Below, piece after piece: positions 1-13,435 of a DNA stretch of 64,000 nt. This DNA comes from Alopecurus myosuroides (lineage: Eukaryota > Streptophyta > Magnoliopsida > Poales > Poaceae), in assembly GCA_028641055.1 (NCBI GenBank), contig CM054059.1, positions 107,272,263-107,336,262 on the forward strand. Reading direction: 5' to 3'. The translations under genes and the position numbers were made by a program. Below the pieces are notes generated by a model. That model had not been told where the DNA came from. It searched no databases and saw only the letters and a program-made list of their open reading frames with translations. How positions within the stretch are numbered: position 1 is the stretch's first letter; every line of letters starts with the position of its first letter.

Positions 1-1636
1 GCGTTGCTTCATGGCTTGCACATAGCAAAGGAAATATGTGTTAAATGTATGCTTTGATATGGTGACTTGGATTTGGTACAACATCAGCTAAACCAAACAT
101 GGGATGTCAAAAGTCCCGTCATGGCCAAATATCGGAGAACGGTGGACGAGTTTGCCATTTGCTTACTAAGATTTGAAGTACTTCATATCAAAAGGGAAGA
201 AAAGTGGAACGCGGATGTTTTAGCCCGCGTGGGCTCATAAAGGGTCAAAGTCTACTGCCTGGTGTGTTTGTCCAACATTTGCACGAACCATCAATAAAAG
301 GCGGAGATATCGACTATCCTCTAGTTTCCAAGTCAATAGAAGTTCTGCTCATAAACCCGGATTGGACAATTCCATACTTAAACTTCTTAGTTGTTCAGAA
401 GTTCCTGGATGGAGCAAACAAAGTCTTGCAAAGGCAAATACAGCGGCGATGCAAAGCATACACGGTAATCACCGGTTGCCTGTATAAACGCCGTACTATC
501 GGAATTTTTCAGCGATGTATTTCGCCAGAATAAGGTCGAGAAATCTTGCAAGAAATCCACGCAGGAGATTGCGGACATAATGCTCAATCAAAAAGCATAG
601 TTAAAAAAGCATTCCATGCAGGGTTTTTCCGGCTCACAGCCAAGACAGACGCGGAACACATAGTAAACACATGTGCCGGATGTCAGTATTACGCCAAGCA
701 GACGAATATGCCAGCTCAAACACTCAAAATTATCCCCATAACATGGCCATTTGCGGTCTGGGGGCTAGATATGATGGGACCATTCAAAACTGCAAGAGAC
801 GGACTTACGCATCTACTAGTTGTAGTAGATAAGTATACCAAGTGGGTGGAGGCAAAAACCATAAAAAAAAACTTGACGGTGTGACTGCCAGAAATTTCCT
901 CATTGACATAGTCATGCGATACGGCGTTCCACACAGCATAATCACCGACAACGGGACAAATTTCTCAATAGGAGAGCTGGCAAAATATTACCGACAAATG
1001 GGAATTCTCCTCGATCTTGCATCTATGGCACACACACAATCCAATGGAGAGGTTGAACGAATGAATAGTTCAATATTGCATGGAATACGCCCAAGACTTG
1101 AATATCCCCTTCATAGAGCAGCCGGAGCATAGTTACAAGAATTACCTTTTGTGCTTTGGAGTATTCTAACGACGCCAAATAGATCAACATGGAAAACACT
1201 ATTTTTTCTGGTTTATGGCACATAGGTAGTGCTTCCCACGGACATGCTCCATGATATCCCAAGAGTGCTAGCATACGAATACTCGGATGCCGAAAATGCA
1301 TGACAGGATGCCATCGATCTCTTAGAAGAATAACGAGAACTTGTGCTACAAAGATCCGCCATTTATCCGCAAGGATTGTGACGTTATCATAGTCGGAAAA
1401 TCAGGCACTGTTCTTTTAAAGAAGGTGACTTGGTCCTGAGATTGGTGCACGGAAGAAAGCACAAGTTATCCCTAGTTTGGGAGGGACCATTTTTCATTAC
1501 AAAGGCTATGAAAAATGGATCATATTACCTTGTAGATATTCGAGATACAGAAGATGATCCTAAAAACTCAAATCACAAAAAGAGAAAGATGGATGTCGAA
1601 CTAGGAGAGACAAAGAGACCCTGGAGCATCCAGTAG
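1..1636 (+). pseudogene. Tat-like Ty3/gypsy pol, 3' part (second RNase H and integrase), decayed
   Basis: The plus strand reads as the C-terminal third of a gypsy polyprotein that enters from the left edge. Bases 1-240 carry the end of a second, archaeal-type RNase H (ALLHGL, YGDLDLVQ, NADVLARVGS). Bases 480-1140 carry the integrase zinc finger (GDCGHN, then CAGCQYYAK) and catalytic core (LDMMGPF, TDNGTNFS, SNGEVERMN). Bases 1420-1636 carry the C-terminal part ending RPWSIQ. It aligns throughout with the minus-strand pol at 46232-50038, which shows the family and order. The frame is broken by stops and shifts (for example near 534, 884 and 1132), so it is not functional. Dual RNase H domains are a known mark of the Tat lineage. 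Calling it Tat is inference from that layout. Confidence 0.85.
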
Positions 1637-2274
1637 TTACGTCTCTTCTACACTTAATTCAATTTTTGTGTAAGCATCTTTTTTATCATGAAATAAAGTT
1701 GTAGAAATTCATGCATTCCCGTTTTATCTGATTATTTTCATACAAAGCATAAGTCCGTTTTATCTATTTCCCAACGATCTTTCAAAATTCTTCAATGTTA
1801 ACCCGAATTGTGCCTGCGTTCTCGGTGTTAAAAAACTGAATGCTTTCACAGTCTAAAAAGGACTAAGGAAACCCAGATTGTGCATGCATGCCTGAGTTTC
1901 ATAATTTTCCAAAATTCCTTACTATTTCCTAAGTATTATCTATCTGTTTGTATGTTGGGTCACTGGAATTCGTAAGTAAAAGTGCCTAAGTATGATCCAT
2001 GTTTCCGAGTTTCGACTGATTGGTCTTTACCCAGTCACTCGGCGTGAAGATTAAATACTTCCGAGCCACTTCAAATGCTAAGGAAAGTGAAAACATACAA
2101 AACAGAGAACTTAGAAGGAAAGGAATTAAAACCCAGAACAAACTTTGCAAATACTTAGAAATTTTACCGCAAAAGGAATAAATACTTGTTTCATACAAAA
2201 TTAAGATAGCATTACAACAGATATTACATTCGAAGAATAGTAATGCTTCTATTTGTTCTCAGCTACTCAGGAAA
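1637..2274. other. Non-coding spacer between convergent pol and antisense ORF
   Basis: No gene is visible here. The stretch is AT-rich and lies between the 3' end of pol (+ strand) and the 3' end of the antisense reading frame (- strand), as in the intact Tat-like copy at 45081-46231. It would hold the 3' ends of two converging transcripts, but I see no clear termination signal. Confidence 0.5.
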
Positions 2275-5200
2275 TCAGGCGGCATCTGAAGAATCCGAGT
2301 CTTCCTCCTCTCTGTCGCTGGGGTTCTCGGGAGTTGCCGGAATCTCTTCCTCCGGGTAGAAGGTTGAGATTGACACCATTTGAGCTATCTTGGTGGCATG
2401 CCCCTTGACAGAATAAAAAATCTCGGTCCTCTGCGCTTCGGTGTACCCTTGGGGGATACCGGTCGCAACACGCCAGGATTTTCCGGTGGTATAATGCATA
2501 CACATTAGCCCAAGAGCCATGCGCACACCACCACGAGCAGCATAGCGAAACAAAGATTCCATCTGGTTCGCCACCTGTTCAATCGCTTCCGGAAGCTTGC
2601 TTCCTTCCTAGAATTCTATAGCTTTGTCGGGAATGTACTTATTTACAAGTAGCATCCCCGCAGTCTTCAATTCGACTAAGCAAGGGGTTCCCTTCTGTTC
2701 GACATAACAAGAAAAAGTTATAAAATTACAGAAGGAGAAAAAATAAGCATACTTATGAAGTATAAGGAAAAACTCGGTAAAAGAAGTAAAAACTTACCGA
2801 GAATCTTGTCCATCTCAAAGCCTTCTTCAAGGCGTTGGTTGAGAGCATTCTCCAGGTCCCAGATAGTCGCTACATCTTTCTAAGCTTGAGAAGATGAGCG
2901 GGACTCGGCAATCCCAACAGCTAGCCGGCTGGCCCCCAGGTCCTTCTGGAGCTCTACATTGATTTTGTAAAGCTCCGAGTTTTCCTTGCGGAGGTTCTCG
3001 GCATTGCCAGCATCTTCATCTATTTTGTTGGGTTTCGCCAAAAAAGCTGAAAAGCAAGGAAAATGAAGAGTTTAGAACTCGGAAAATGACTTAGAAAAAT
3101 TCATACAAGCAGTAATGCGAAAAAGGAAAAAACATTACCTGCTGAGTCCTTCAGTTCCTGCTGAGCCGAAGCCAACTCCGAGTATTTATCTTCAAGAATA
3201 CTAAGGAGAGTTTTAACCTCCTTGTTCTTGATGGTAAGTTTATTAAAAACTTCCATGTTGATTGTCTCGGCAGTTTGCTGAATCATAGACAAGGGAAAGA
3301 ACGCTTAAGTCGAAAAACAAGGAGGAATAAGATGAACGCATTTAGTAAAAAAGAATACATTTGTCTAAATGCTTGGGGGCTAGAGGTATTTACCTGGATC
3401 ATTTTTTTTGGAGACTCGTCAAATTCTCGGAAAATTCCTTTGCATATTCTACAAAGGTGATTCCGACATGGTAAAGGTCGTCTGGTATGACCTGCCGAGG
3501 CGAGAACACGTAATTATTCCTAACTATAAGTCCGCCTTGCGGCCATGGACGAATTAAAGGAGCACGAGCGAAGTATTTTGTCGCCCATAGATGAATGTAT
3601 CCGTGTTCGTCGAAATTTTCTTCTTTTACCTTGAACTCCTTGTCATAGTTAGGGATGGGTTCCTCCTTTGGAAATTTTGAAGGCCCACCTTCTTCCGGTT
3701 CCGCCATTTCCCTCGCATTCGAATCGGGTGCAATGGGCTGGCTGGACGGCAACGGATGCTCGTCTTCTCGGGCAGCCGAGTTTTCTTCACCCGCCGCTAT
3801 CGCAGTATCTGGTGCAGCGGCGGGAGACGGTTTTGCTCCTCTGTGAGCAGCGACCTTGTGCTTCTTCCGGGATTTCCCCTTCAAATTTGTAGGGGCAAGG
3901 CTAGAAAGGGAAAGAGAGAAAAATTCCGAGAATTGAGATTCCGAGAAATAGAAAACATGCAATAAAAAGCATACAAATGAAAAAGGCTGGGTTTATTACT
4001 TGGAAGTTGCGACGGCCATGCCGTCAAGATCAATGACCTCCTGATTGGTGGACGGCTGCTTCCGTTTTGTTCCTCCAGACTGGAAGTTGGTATGAAGAGC
4101 GTCCAACTCTTCATCAGTGGCAAGCTCCTACTCAGAAAGGTCGATAAGCTGTCGAAAGAAGTAAAATTCGGGTAAGAAACAAAAAACATCCGAGAAAAAG
4201 TGAACTCAGAAAAATTCCAAAAGGATAGAACCATAAATTTGGAACTGGGTTTTCGGCATTGTACATTGGACGGCTCTCCTCGTATTGATCACGAGTCGAA
4301 ACCAGCTGGTTTACGCGTTTCTTCAAGTCCTTTTTCGACAAAGATTTGTTTGTCGCCCTCATCGCGTCTTCCAGGCCCGTGTATTTGCACATAAGCCTTA
4401 TTCCGCGATAGGCTATGGGCTGGATCCGCCTTTCGAGCCAGAACAAGACGGTGTCCATGCTGGTCAGAGGAGGAGAGGCGGAAACAAGTTTGGCAATTCG
4501 CCTCTTGATCCTCATCAGATCTGGAGGCAAAGACTGCACCGCGTCCATCGCCCAATTATCTTGGGGAGTGTCTGCGGAAATGACAAAAGGTGGGATGCCC
4601 GTTTCCTTTCCGGGAAACGGGACATCCGCATGATATAAGAATGAGCCCGTCCAGAATTTGACCGATTCGGATGTTTTGATAATTTTCGGAAACCAGTCTT
4701 CCCTAAACCTACACAGGGTAAAGGAGATGGTTCCGCAAGTTGGGAGAGCACCCTCGGAAGGGATGTGCTGTACCCCGAAGCAATACTGCCAGAAATCTAG
4801 TCGAGGTTCTATTCCTAGATAACCTTCGAATAGAGCCTGGAAGCCGGCTAGATAAAGAATGAAGTTTAGGGGAAGGTTATGTGGCTGAATCCTACAGTGG
4901 TCTAGGATTTGCAGGAAAAAGGCGGATGACAGAAACCCCATACCTCGATTTATGTGGGACGCAAGGAGAACCCATCGCTGGATGCCGGAGATGGCTCGGT
5001 GTCATCTTCGTCGTACCGCCATTTGCCTTCCACCACAAACCCCTCCTTCTCCAAAGCCGGAAGAAGGGAAGGAATCAAATTGAAGTGGCTCCAGTTCCCG
5101 GCCTTCTCTTCACCTTCTTCTTCACCTCCGGTGGCGCCGGAAGCGATGACCTCCTCGCCACCGAGAGTGATGTTTTCTTCCACGGGCACGGTGAAGGGAG

Positions 5201-5411
5201 GTGGAGGAGGAGCGGTGGATGATGACGGCGGCGTTCTTTCGGCCGCGGGAGGCAGATCCCCACGAGCCAGCTCGCTGGCGGCCCCCTCAGGCGCGTTCGC
5301 AGTGCTGCGAATCGGAGAGTCAAGGCGGGGGTCGATATCATTGATGATGTCGTCGATGTTCACGGCGGCGCTCACTGAGTCGGAGGCACGGGGAGAATCT
5401 CCGGTTGCCAT
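2275..5411 (-). pseudogene. Antisense ORF of a Tat-like element (putative gypsy-type transposon domain), decayed
   Basis: Read on the minus strand from an ATG at 5411 (MATGDSPRASD), this is a chain of reading-frame blocks. 5411-4950 is an acidic, Pro/Ser-rich N-terminus. 4941-4210 is a conserved core containing LILYLAGFQALFEGYLG-type and LDFWQYCFGV stretches. 3950-3470 is a charged block. 3292-3101 is a probable coiled coil (KNKEVKTLLSILEDKYSEL). 2574-2275 is an acidic C-terminus. The core resembles the Pfam family named putative gypsy type transposon (Transposase_28), and its place between pol and the 3' LTR matches the antisense ORF at 41875-45080. The N-terminal block and core are in different frames (shift near 4980), so this copy is broken even allowing for introns. 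Its function is unknown. Confidence 0.7.
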
Positions 5412-5974
5412 TTGTGGGCGCCGCGGTCGCGAGTTCGACCCTCTGATGGTTGTTCCGGGGAAGGGCTCGAAGGCTGGCTCTCTATGCTCGTTCTCGTGCT
5501 CGGGCTCTGGTTGTTGCTAGGGCGCTAGGGGCTCGAGGAAGAAGATGGTGCGGAAGAAGATCCGGAGGCCCCTAGGTGGGTATTTATTGCTGGGTCCGTG
5601 TAGATTAACTCCAACATCTATTTTGACCACTGGATGCTGGACGCGTGTTATGCCGGAAATTTCCGGGAAATGAAGGGAGAGAGTGATAATTGATATATCC
5701 TCGTTTCCCATGAGAATCTGTCAGAGCATACGTTTCAGGGGTTTTGACTGAACCCAAACGTCCATGACATTAGCAGGATTTCATCTCTGATGTCATGAAG
5801 TTCCTTCTCCGGGAAGGCTCGTGGTAGAAAATGCCGGATTTTGGTAAAATCCGAGTTATGGGTTATAGTATTTTGGAAAAAGAAGAATGAAGACGAAATG
5901 CCAACATTTCTCAGAAAATAATGCTAATAAACGAAAGGTGGCAGAATGAAGTCTTAATCCTTGTTGGGGGCTAC
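5412..5974 (-). promoter_or_regulatory. Leader region of the antisense ORF
   Basis: This stretch lies between the antisense ORF start (5411) and the LTR (5975). On the minus strand it has a TATA-like AATAAATAC around 5577-5590, about 170 bases before the ATG. The two other Tat-like copies also carry a TATA box ahead of this ORF. A purine-rich tract ending at 5974 (TTGGGGGCTAC on +) is the likely polypurine tract of the sense element. Promoter activity is inferred. Confidence 0.45.
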
Positions 5975-6522
5975 TATCGGATATATACTGATTAGGGGTA
6001 TCTCCGGAATTGGCCTAATGAATCAGATTACTAGGGTGGCCTGTTGGTAATGGATCACAGTCCATTGGGCGGCTCAGTAAGTTGATGCGCAGAAAGCCGG
6101 ATTCTAGAAGAACCCGGACCACAGCCCAAAGTGGTGCGTCTTGGAGGAGAAGATGGATTCCTTAATTTCCAAGTTAGATACTTTCTGTAGTCTTCTAGGT
6201 TTCCTTTTTGTAAGCCCTAACCCGACTATCTATATAAAGCCGTACGGGAGAGAAGAAAGGCACATACAATTAGCTAGAATCCAACTCGCCGAGAAGTTTA
6301 TCCTCGCCGAGTTAGCGAAACCCTACTTACATTGTACTTTGTATACTTCAGGCTTCAGCCATGATTTAGTGAGATTGCAGGAGTAGGAACGCCGCCTAGT
6401 TGCATCGTACCGAACCTGGGTGAACTTTGTGTTCTCGTTTTTCGTACTACAACGTCCCCCCACGTCTCTACCCGTAGGCTCATGGCACCCCCGTCTATAA
6501 TCCATACTACGATGTCTCGACA
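5975..6522 (+). repeat. 3' LTR of the left Tat-like element
   Basis: The LTR follows the polypurine-like tract TTGGGGGCTAC. It starts TATCGG, which looks like a mutated TGTCGG, and ends TCTCGACA, so the two ends form the expected short inverted repeat. A TATA box (TATATAAAG, about 6230) lies near its middle, as in an LTR promoter. About 548 bp. Its partner LTR is outside the window, so age and target duplication cannot be read. Confidence 0.7.
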
Positions 6523-9500
6523 GTGGTCTTTCGGGAAGAGCATGGCCCCCGATTAGAGTAAATTGCTGCTATGAAGGCCAATGAGGCCTATGAAAGGGAT
6601 CTTGCTGCCTCACGAGCTAAGGTGGATCTTGTGAGGATGGAACCCCCATATGTGTGTATACTGATGCATACGACATCGGGCCCGGATAGTAGTTATGATA
6701 TCAGGCCTAGTGGGGGTGAATGATACTACTGTGACTACCCGGATGAGTCGGTCAAGCGGGAGACCCCCAAAGGCGCCGTCTTGGCACTCGACTTTTGGTA
6801 TGGCCCGCCCTGTCCCCCGTAAGGGATGACCCCAATGATGTTTCCCAATGTATATTCTGATACACCTATTGGATGGGAACATTCGGGGGTTTGGGAAGGA
6901 TGACACGAGGAAGCAGCTGAGTGAACACATGATACGTGAATATGTGGGCTCAGTACGTATACGTTTTCTATTAAGGAGTTACTGTGGCTCAGTCCGTATA
7001 AGTTTTCTAGGCAATGGCTCCCAGCGACTGGGCACTCGGGGGGTTCCCTCCTTGGTGTCAAGGAGGATACCTTTAAGGTAGAGGATATGGACCGGGGAGA
7101 ATTCTTGGTGAGTATATTACTCACCCATAGACGGACCTCATTTCAGCGGGAGGTTATCGTTGTTTATGGCTCAGCGGATCATAGTAGATCACTGGCTTTC
7201 CTAGCTGAGCTACAAGTAAAAGGTGGAGAGATTCTTCTCCCACTTGTAATAGCTTGAGACTTTAAACTTATAATGTCCCCAAATGAGAAGAGTTCGACGA
7301 ACGTGGATCAACATAGGATGAGGATGTTCAATGACTGTATTGCTAATCTCTCCCTTAAAGAAATCAGGCGTGTGGGGGCTAGATACCCCTGGACTAATAA
7401 ACTGGTTGACCCCATCCGAATCATGCTAGACAGGGTATTTGTATTGGTGGAGTGGGAGATCGCCGTTCCATTATGCTCCTTACGTGCATTGAACAGGGTT
7501 AGTTCAGATCACACCCCTCTACTCCTATCGTCAGGGGGAGCACAACCCCCTAGGTTGACCTACTTCCATTTCGAGAATTTCTGGCTTGAATAGCCAGGCT
7601 TTGCGGGAAGCGGTCCGCAAGAAGTGGATCATAGTTTCCGCGCATCAACCACGTCCATATAATGCGGTAGATGCATGGCATTATTGTGCCCAAATGGCAT
7701 GAAAGTTCATGAGGGGCTGGGGGGCCAACCTCGGCGCTGAAGTCGAGAAGAGGAAAGCCTCAATTTTAGGGCAGATTCAAACGCTAGACCTAGCGTCAGT
7801 GGTTCTCACTGCCGAGGAGTGGCTTCAGCGGTACGCACCTGAGGATTCTCTTATGGAAATCTAAAAGGTTGAAGAGGCCTTCTGGTGACAGCGGACTCAT
7901 CAGAACTGGATCCTTAGAGGTGAGGCAAATACGGCATATTTCCATGTGATCGCCAATGGGCGTCGTAGGAAATGCTCTATTCCTTGCCTGTGGGAGGTAG
8001 AGTGTCTCTTGGAGGAGACGAGAGATATCTCCACCCACATGTACTCCTTCTATAAGGATCTCTTCACGGCGGGACCCCATACGGGGGTCTCACTGCCAGC
8101 TTACCTATGGCCAGACCGGGCATGGGTCTCTCAGGAGGAATTTAGGTAACTAACACTCCCTTTTATGCCGAAGGAGGTTACGCGGGAAATTATGGATATG
8201 AAGGCTAACTCGGCCCCTGTACCATATGGGCTTCCGATCATGTCCTTCCAACGGTTCTGGGAGACTATTAAGGGATGATTATACCAATGTTCGAGGAGTT
8301 CTACATCAAAACGCTAGTTATGACCCGCCTTAAATTTGGTGTGATTACCTTGGTCCCCAAGGTAGTGGGAGCCTCTGACATCCGCCAATTTAGGCTTATC
8401 ACGGTTCTCAATGTCATCCATACGATCTTCTTCAAGCTGTGTGCAGCTAGGCTGGCTCCTGTTATGGAGCACATCACACATCCCTACCAGTTTGCTTTTC
8501 TTAAGTGACGGTATATCCATGACAGAATTCTGGCTCTTCATGAAATTGTTCATGAGGTGAAGTAACGCTGTCAGACGGGCGTGTTTCTTAAGCTGTACTT
8601 CCAAAAGACATATGATCGCTTGGAGTGGCCTTCTTCTACCTAGTGTTGGAACGGAGAGGGGTAGATAACTAGATGATTTGTTGGATCATGAAGATAGTTA
8701 TGACTAGGAACATTGCCACTAACATAAATGGGGAAATGCGCCCCTATTTTATACCAACTTGTGGGGTTAGACAAGGGGAGCACATCTCCCCCTGCTGTTT
8801 AACGCCGTAGTTGATGCTCTTGCAGAGGTCTTAGAGAGAGCTAAGACCGCTGGCCACATATCAGGTGTGGTTCGATATTTGGTCCCAGGAGGTGGCGTGA
8901 CTCACCTTCAATAGGCAGATGACACCCTGATTATGGTGGAGGGGTAGGACCTAGATATCATCAATCTGAAGTTCCTCCTCCTCTGCTTTGAAGCCATGTT
9001 GGGCCTTAAGATCAAACTCGATTGGAGCGAGGTGATGATCCTTGGATATGGCGAGGAGGAGCAACAACGGATCGCAGACACTCTTAACTGTAGGTTGGCG
9101 TCATTCCCGGTTACCTATCTAGGAATGCCTATTCGGGACTCATGTATCCTCATCAGGGACCTTGATCCTCTGGTAGAGCAGGTCAAGCACAAATCTCAGC
9201 CTTGGTAGGGGAGGTTTACCTCCAAGGGGAGTGAGACCATACTTATCCACTCCTTCTTATCTAGCCTCCCCATGTATATAATGGGGTTGTATCTTCTGCC
9301 GGAAGCCGTTCATGCCAATTTTGATAAAGAGCTATCTCGCTTCTTCTAGCAAGCCTCCAGCAGACATATATAAAAATATCATATGGTGAAATGAGAGGAT
9401 ATGCGCGCCCCCAAGGAGCATGGTGGCATAGTAATTATCCTGTCTTGCGACATGAATAGGGCGTTGATGTTGAACTAGGTTTAGAGGATCCTACGAGGGG

Positions 9501-10700
9501 ATGGCGGGCTCTGGCTGCAACTAGTTAAGGCCAAATATTTGCGAGGCTTCCCTTTGCTGGGTTACGAGCTGAAGGAGGGATCTCAGTTTTGGAGATCTAT
9601 CCAATCCATCAAACAAGAGATCCGTCTTGGGGTTTCCAACTCTGTAGGCGACAGACAAGGCACCCTATTTTGGCCGGATCCGTGCTTGGGGTCTCGCCGC
9701 CTACGACACGAGTTTCTTGAACTCTTTGGTATCTGTTCGGACCCGGGTCTCCTGGTTGTAGAAGCGGCCCAAAATGGATGGCGGAACACTAGATTCCGCC
9801 GCACGTTTGGCCCGGTGGAAGCCGACAAGTGGGAACTCCTACTTGCTGGCCTCCCACAATCCTTTGTGGACTCCCCGGATACTATTTCATGGACGTTATC
9901 CCCTTTGGAATATTTTTCTCTTGGATCTGCATATCGAGCCCTGTTTAAAGGGCATGTCGTCCCTTGGACGACCCATCCGTGGAAGTTGCCTATGCCATTG
10001 AAGATTAAAATCTTCACTTGGCAATTATTGCGCGACCGCCTCTCGTCTGGCGTGGAGGTGGTCAAACGGTTTGGACCAGGTGATGGTACTTGCCGATGTG
10101 TGCGGTCCCAGAAACTAGGACCCACATTCTTATCTCTTGCCCGGCAGCTCGCTTCCTTTGGAGCTTCATGGCGGAGGTCGTGGGTCCTGAGTGGCAGGCT
10201 CATGACCTCGGCGACTTCCTGGAAGTGTAGCCGAATCATACCGGTAGGAGGAGGCGTCTATTTTGGTTACTATACGTTGCGATGATCTGGACTCTATGGA
10301 ATATTCGCAATAAGATAGTTATCGAGCATGTCTTTTTTGAGACGGACCTCCGAGTCTATGTTTAACTTTTTGGCATTCTTAAATAGTGGCACCTTCTCTC
10401 TAGACATCGGGATAAGGAGCGGCTGGATGGTGTGGTTGGGCAGCTGCTTAGGGCGGCTCGTCGACTTTCTACTCCATCTAGCCGTTGAGTTGTGCTCCAT
10501 ATGGAGTTGTATCAGATCCTTTCGTCTGCATTGGGCTTATATGTGTTGATACTCTAGTGCTTTTATTTTTCTTTTGCACTATCTACCGAACTATTTGTAT
10601 GACTATGGTTGTTTTATATTTATAATAAAGCGGAACGTAAAGCCTGTTTCGAGTAAAAGCAGACCATGTTCCTAACCCGGATCAAATTCGTCCACACGTC
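6523..10700 (+). pseudogene. LINE B: decayed L1-like non-LTR retrotransposon (ORF2)
   Basis: From about 6870 the plus strand reads as a LINE ORF2 in many broken frames. The endonuclease start is NIRGFGKDDTRKQLSEHMIR (about 6880). The endonuclease 3' part is at 7273-7560 (ARYPWTNK, DHTPLL). Reverse transcriptase pieces lie at 8160-8960, where the catalytic YADD box survives as Q-stop-ADDT near 8911-8925 because the Tyr codon became TAG. The C-terminal zinc-knuckle-type region is at 9539-10285. The 3' end near 10620-10665 has the ATAATAAAGCGG-type sequence common to grass LINEs. Stops and shifts occur every few hundred bases, so it is old and inactive. 6523-6870 could be the end of ORF1 (KANEAYERDLAASR), but that is weak. 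Confidence 0.75.
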
Positions 10701-10758
10701 AATATAAGATAAGGCCAGGTATCAAGGTATTCCCTGGAGAATGCAGCTCAAATAACGT

Positions 10759-13435
10759 GTGATCTTCATGGAACCAGAGGAGGCGACGCAAGTGGAGGCA
10801 CTGCCGTCGGGACTGCGGCCGGCCTCCCCACCGCAGGCGAGAGGACGGAGGCTTACCCTAGCGCCGGGTGCCTTGGATGCGCCGCCGTCTACCCCCTCGG
10901 GATCTTGTTTTGAGGCCTTGCACGTTCTAGCGGTGGCCGAGGAAACTGCGCGTACGTGTGGTGAGGACGTTTTGGCGGAGAACCGCGAGGTCAGCAGGGA
11001 GGGCGTTCGGTTCCCGGCGAAGTCCTACGAGGCACTAGAGAAGGAATTCTCGGACGAGGGAATCGCGTTTTTGGGAGAAGACGCCGCCGGGAGTCACTAC
11101 GACGTGCAAGGTACGTTATCTCCTTGCAGGGATGCGGAGGATGTTGATGCGCCATCACCGTTGAAGACGAAGCCTGACTCCGGTTCGGGGTCGTCACAAG
11201 GGCGGGTTCTCCGTGCGGCGCCGGTCAAGCTGGCCTGGCGTGGTCCTCTTCCTCGGCCACGGATCACGCCGGCCCCTTTCCTAGGGGACTTCTTCCCCGC
11301 AGAGTAGAGAGCGGTGGACGTCCAGGGCGCCATTGCCGGCGACGGGGTCGAGAGCTCGGGACTCGTCGATCCGAGTCCTACGCTCGGATCCGAGTTTGAA
11401 TCTCCCTGACAGCTGACAGGTGTGGCCCGGGAGCGAAACACGGATTATAGGTGGGGTCACCTACGTGATCAATTTCGTGGTCTTTGGGATCACGTAGATC
11501 GATCAATTGCTAGGGTACCGTCGCTGCAGCCGACGCTTCTCTCCTCGCGCCCTTCACCGACCTCGACCTCGACAAGCCTTCCCTCCCCGCGCCCTTCCCT
11601 GAACTCGACCTCGACAAGCCTTCCCTCGAGGCCTCCATCCTTCTCGCGGTCTTTCGCCGACGTGGTAACCATGGCGGCGCCTCGGCCAACCGGCGGCGGA
11701 GTCCAGCCAGCTGCCGCTGTGGCGGGGCGCGGACGGGGCGGCATGGTCTTTGGGCCGGCCGTGGGGCCTCCGACCTTCGACCCCGACTTCCCTTCGGCGG
11801 TCACGAGCGGGGCTGGCCAGGTCAGCGATGGAACAGGCTACGCGGCAGTGCATGTTGTAGCTCAGCCGAGTGCGGCTCCTGTACATGAGCTAGGGGCTGG
11901 CCCGTCGACGTTCGCCCCTGTCCCTCCCGGGATGGGGATGCCAAACAGTGGTGGTGGTCACCAACCTGGAGCGCAGGGGTTTGCATTTTTCTTAGCTCAA
12001 CCGGTGGGCCGGCGCCGGCGCCGGCGCTGGTTCCGGGACAGAAGCGAAAGAAGAGAAAAAGAAGGCTAGTAGTGGTGCGTAGTCCACAGTGCAGCAGCCA
12101 GGTGGTACAACTGTGCCTATGGTGCCCGCAGCGATGCAGCAGGTGGTACAGAGGGCGCAAGTGGCAGATGGTCCGGTGGTTGCAACGGTGACAGCGACAG
12201 ATCCGGGCGCTAAGAAGGGGAAGTCCTGGTGTTGGAAGTGTGGTACTGATTCTCACGCAACCAAGCATTGTCCAGTGCAGCATTATTGTTATGTTTGTGA
12301 TAATAATTTGCATCCGACGAAGAAGTGCCCAGTTCTGAAGCTCCCAAGGCTGACAGTGATTGTCGCAGGGCAAGGTAATAGGGAAACTATGTTCAGTATG
12401 TTGCCTGATAGTGTTCACAAGGCAGAGTTGGTTCCTACTTCATGACCGATAGCTCTGGTTACGGTGGAGGGTACGGCGGCGACAGCTGTGCAGGTTGAGG
12501 CGCAGGTGGCTCGAATGTGTCCGACTCCGTCCTGGGTATGGGAGGCAGTTCCTAATGGTGAAAATTCTTTCACTGTGGGCTTTCCAACCAAGGAGGACTT
12601 AATGAGGTTTGATGGGATGGTTCTCGGTATCCCATCTCAGTCTACGAGATTGTTGTTGAGCCAATGGTCGCCAGATGTTATTGAGCCCATTATGGAGCTG
12701 CATCAGCAGTGGGTTCATGTGACCGGTGTCCCGCCACCGATGAGACACTTTTTGGTTCTATGGAAAGCGGGTTCTCTTATTGGCACTACCATCGATGTGG
12801 ATATGCTTGCGCTACATCGGCGGGGCTTGGTCCGTATTCGGCTGGGTATGGTGGATGATGACTGTTTCAAGAAGACTGGTATTCTGGGACCGTACATCAA
12901 GATGACTGGAGTTTTGTTGCTGAAGGGGTTCGAGTTCACTTATAGGCCGGAGCCGGCTGACTATGTTCCGGATCCTGACTTCATACCGTTCTTATGGGAT
13001 CATAGAGGAGACTCCGAGGATAGGGGTTTGGGGGAGGGGAATTCTTTTTCTAGTCAGCAGCGAAATGGAGACCCACGAGTGTAGGGTTCTTCTAGCGTGG
13101 ACAGTATGATCATTGATCCGAGGCCAGGAGACACTTCGACACAGCTGCAGGGGACGTCTTTGACGGTTCTGTTGAGAGATGTTGTCGTCACTCCTTTGAA
13201 TCCGAATCCGCAGACTCCAAGGGGAACGGACATTGTCAGCCAGTTTATTGCTTCCGGGGGTCGTTCTGTGACCGATGTGGTTTTGAAGAACTCTCTCCTA
13301 ATGCCTAGACAGCTAAAACCGAGAGGTACTAGCAACGGGCTGTTGAGGAGTTTCGACGAGGCTGCGCGTTTTTGGATGTGTAGGTGGCCGACACGGGTGC
13401 CAGTGTGGCAGTGCTGCGGAGTGAGACGGATGCGC
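10759..13435 (+). pseudogene. LINE A ORF1, 5' portion (RNA-binding, CCHC zinc knuckles)
   Basis: The region starts with a Pro/Ala/Ser-rich N-terminus (MEPEEATQVEALPSG), has low-complexity Ser/Pro stretches at 11520-11640, and then two CCHC zinc knuckles at about 12226-12345 (CWKCGTDSHATKHC, CYVCDNNLHPTKKC). A conserved block follows at 12464-13084 (NSFTVGFPTKEDLMRFDGMV) that resembles the RNA-binding module found before zinc knuckles in plant LINE ORF1 proteins. Stops at 11305, 12069, 12445 and 13084 break the frame. In a LINE this protein binds the element RNA as a ribonucleoprotein. Function is from family knowledge and no activity is expected from this copy. Confidence 0.7.

Noticed and set aside
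10759..13084. Host zinc-knuckle gene
   Set aside because: Frame continuity through the solo LTR into a LINE ORF2, plus typical LINE ORF1 order, make it part of LINE A.
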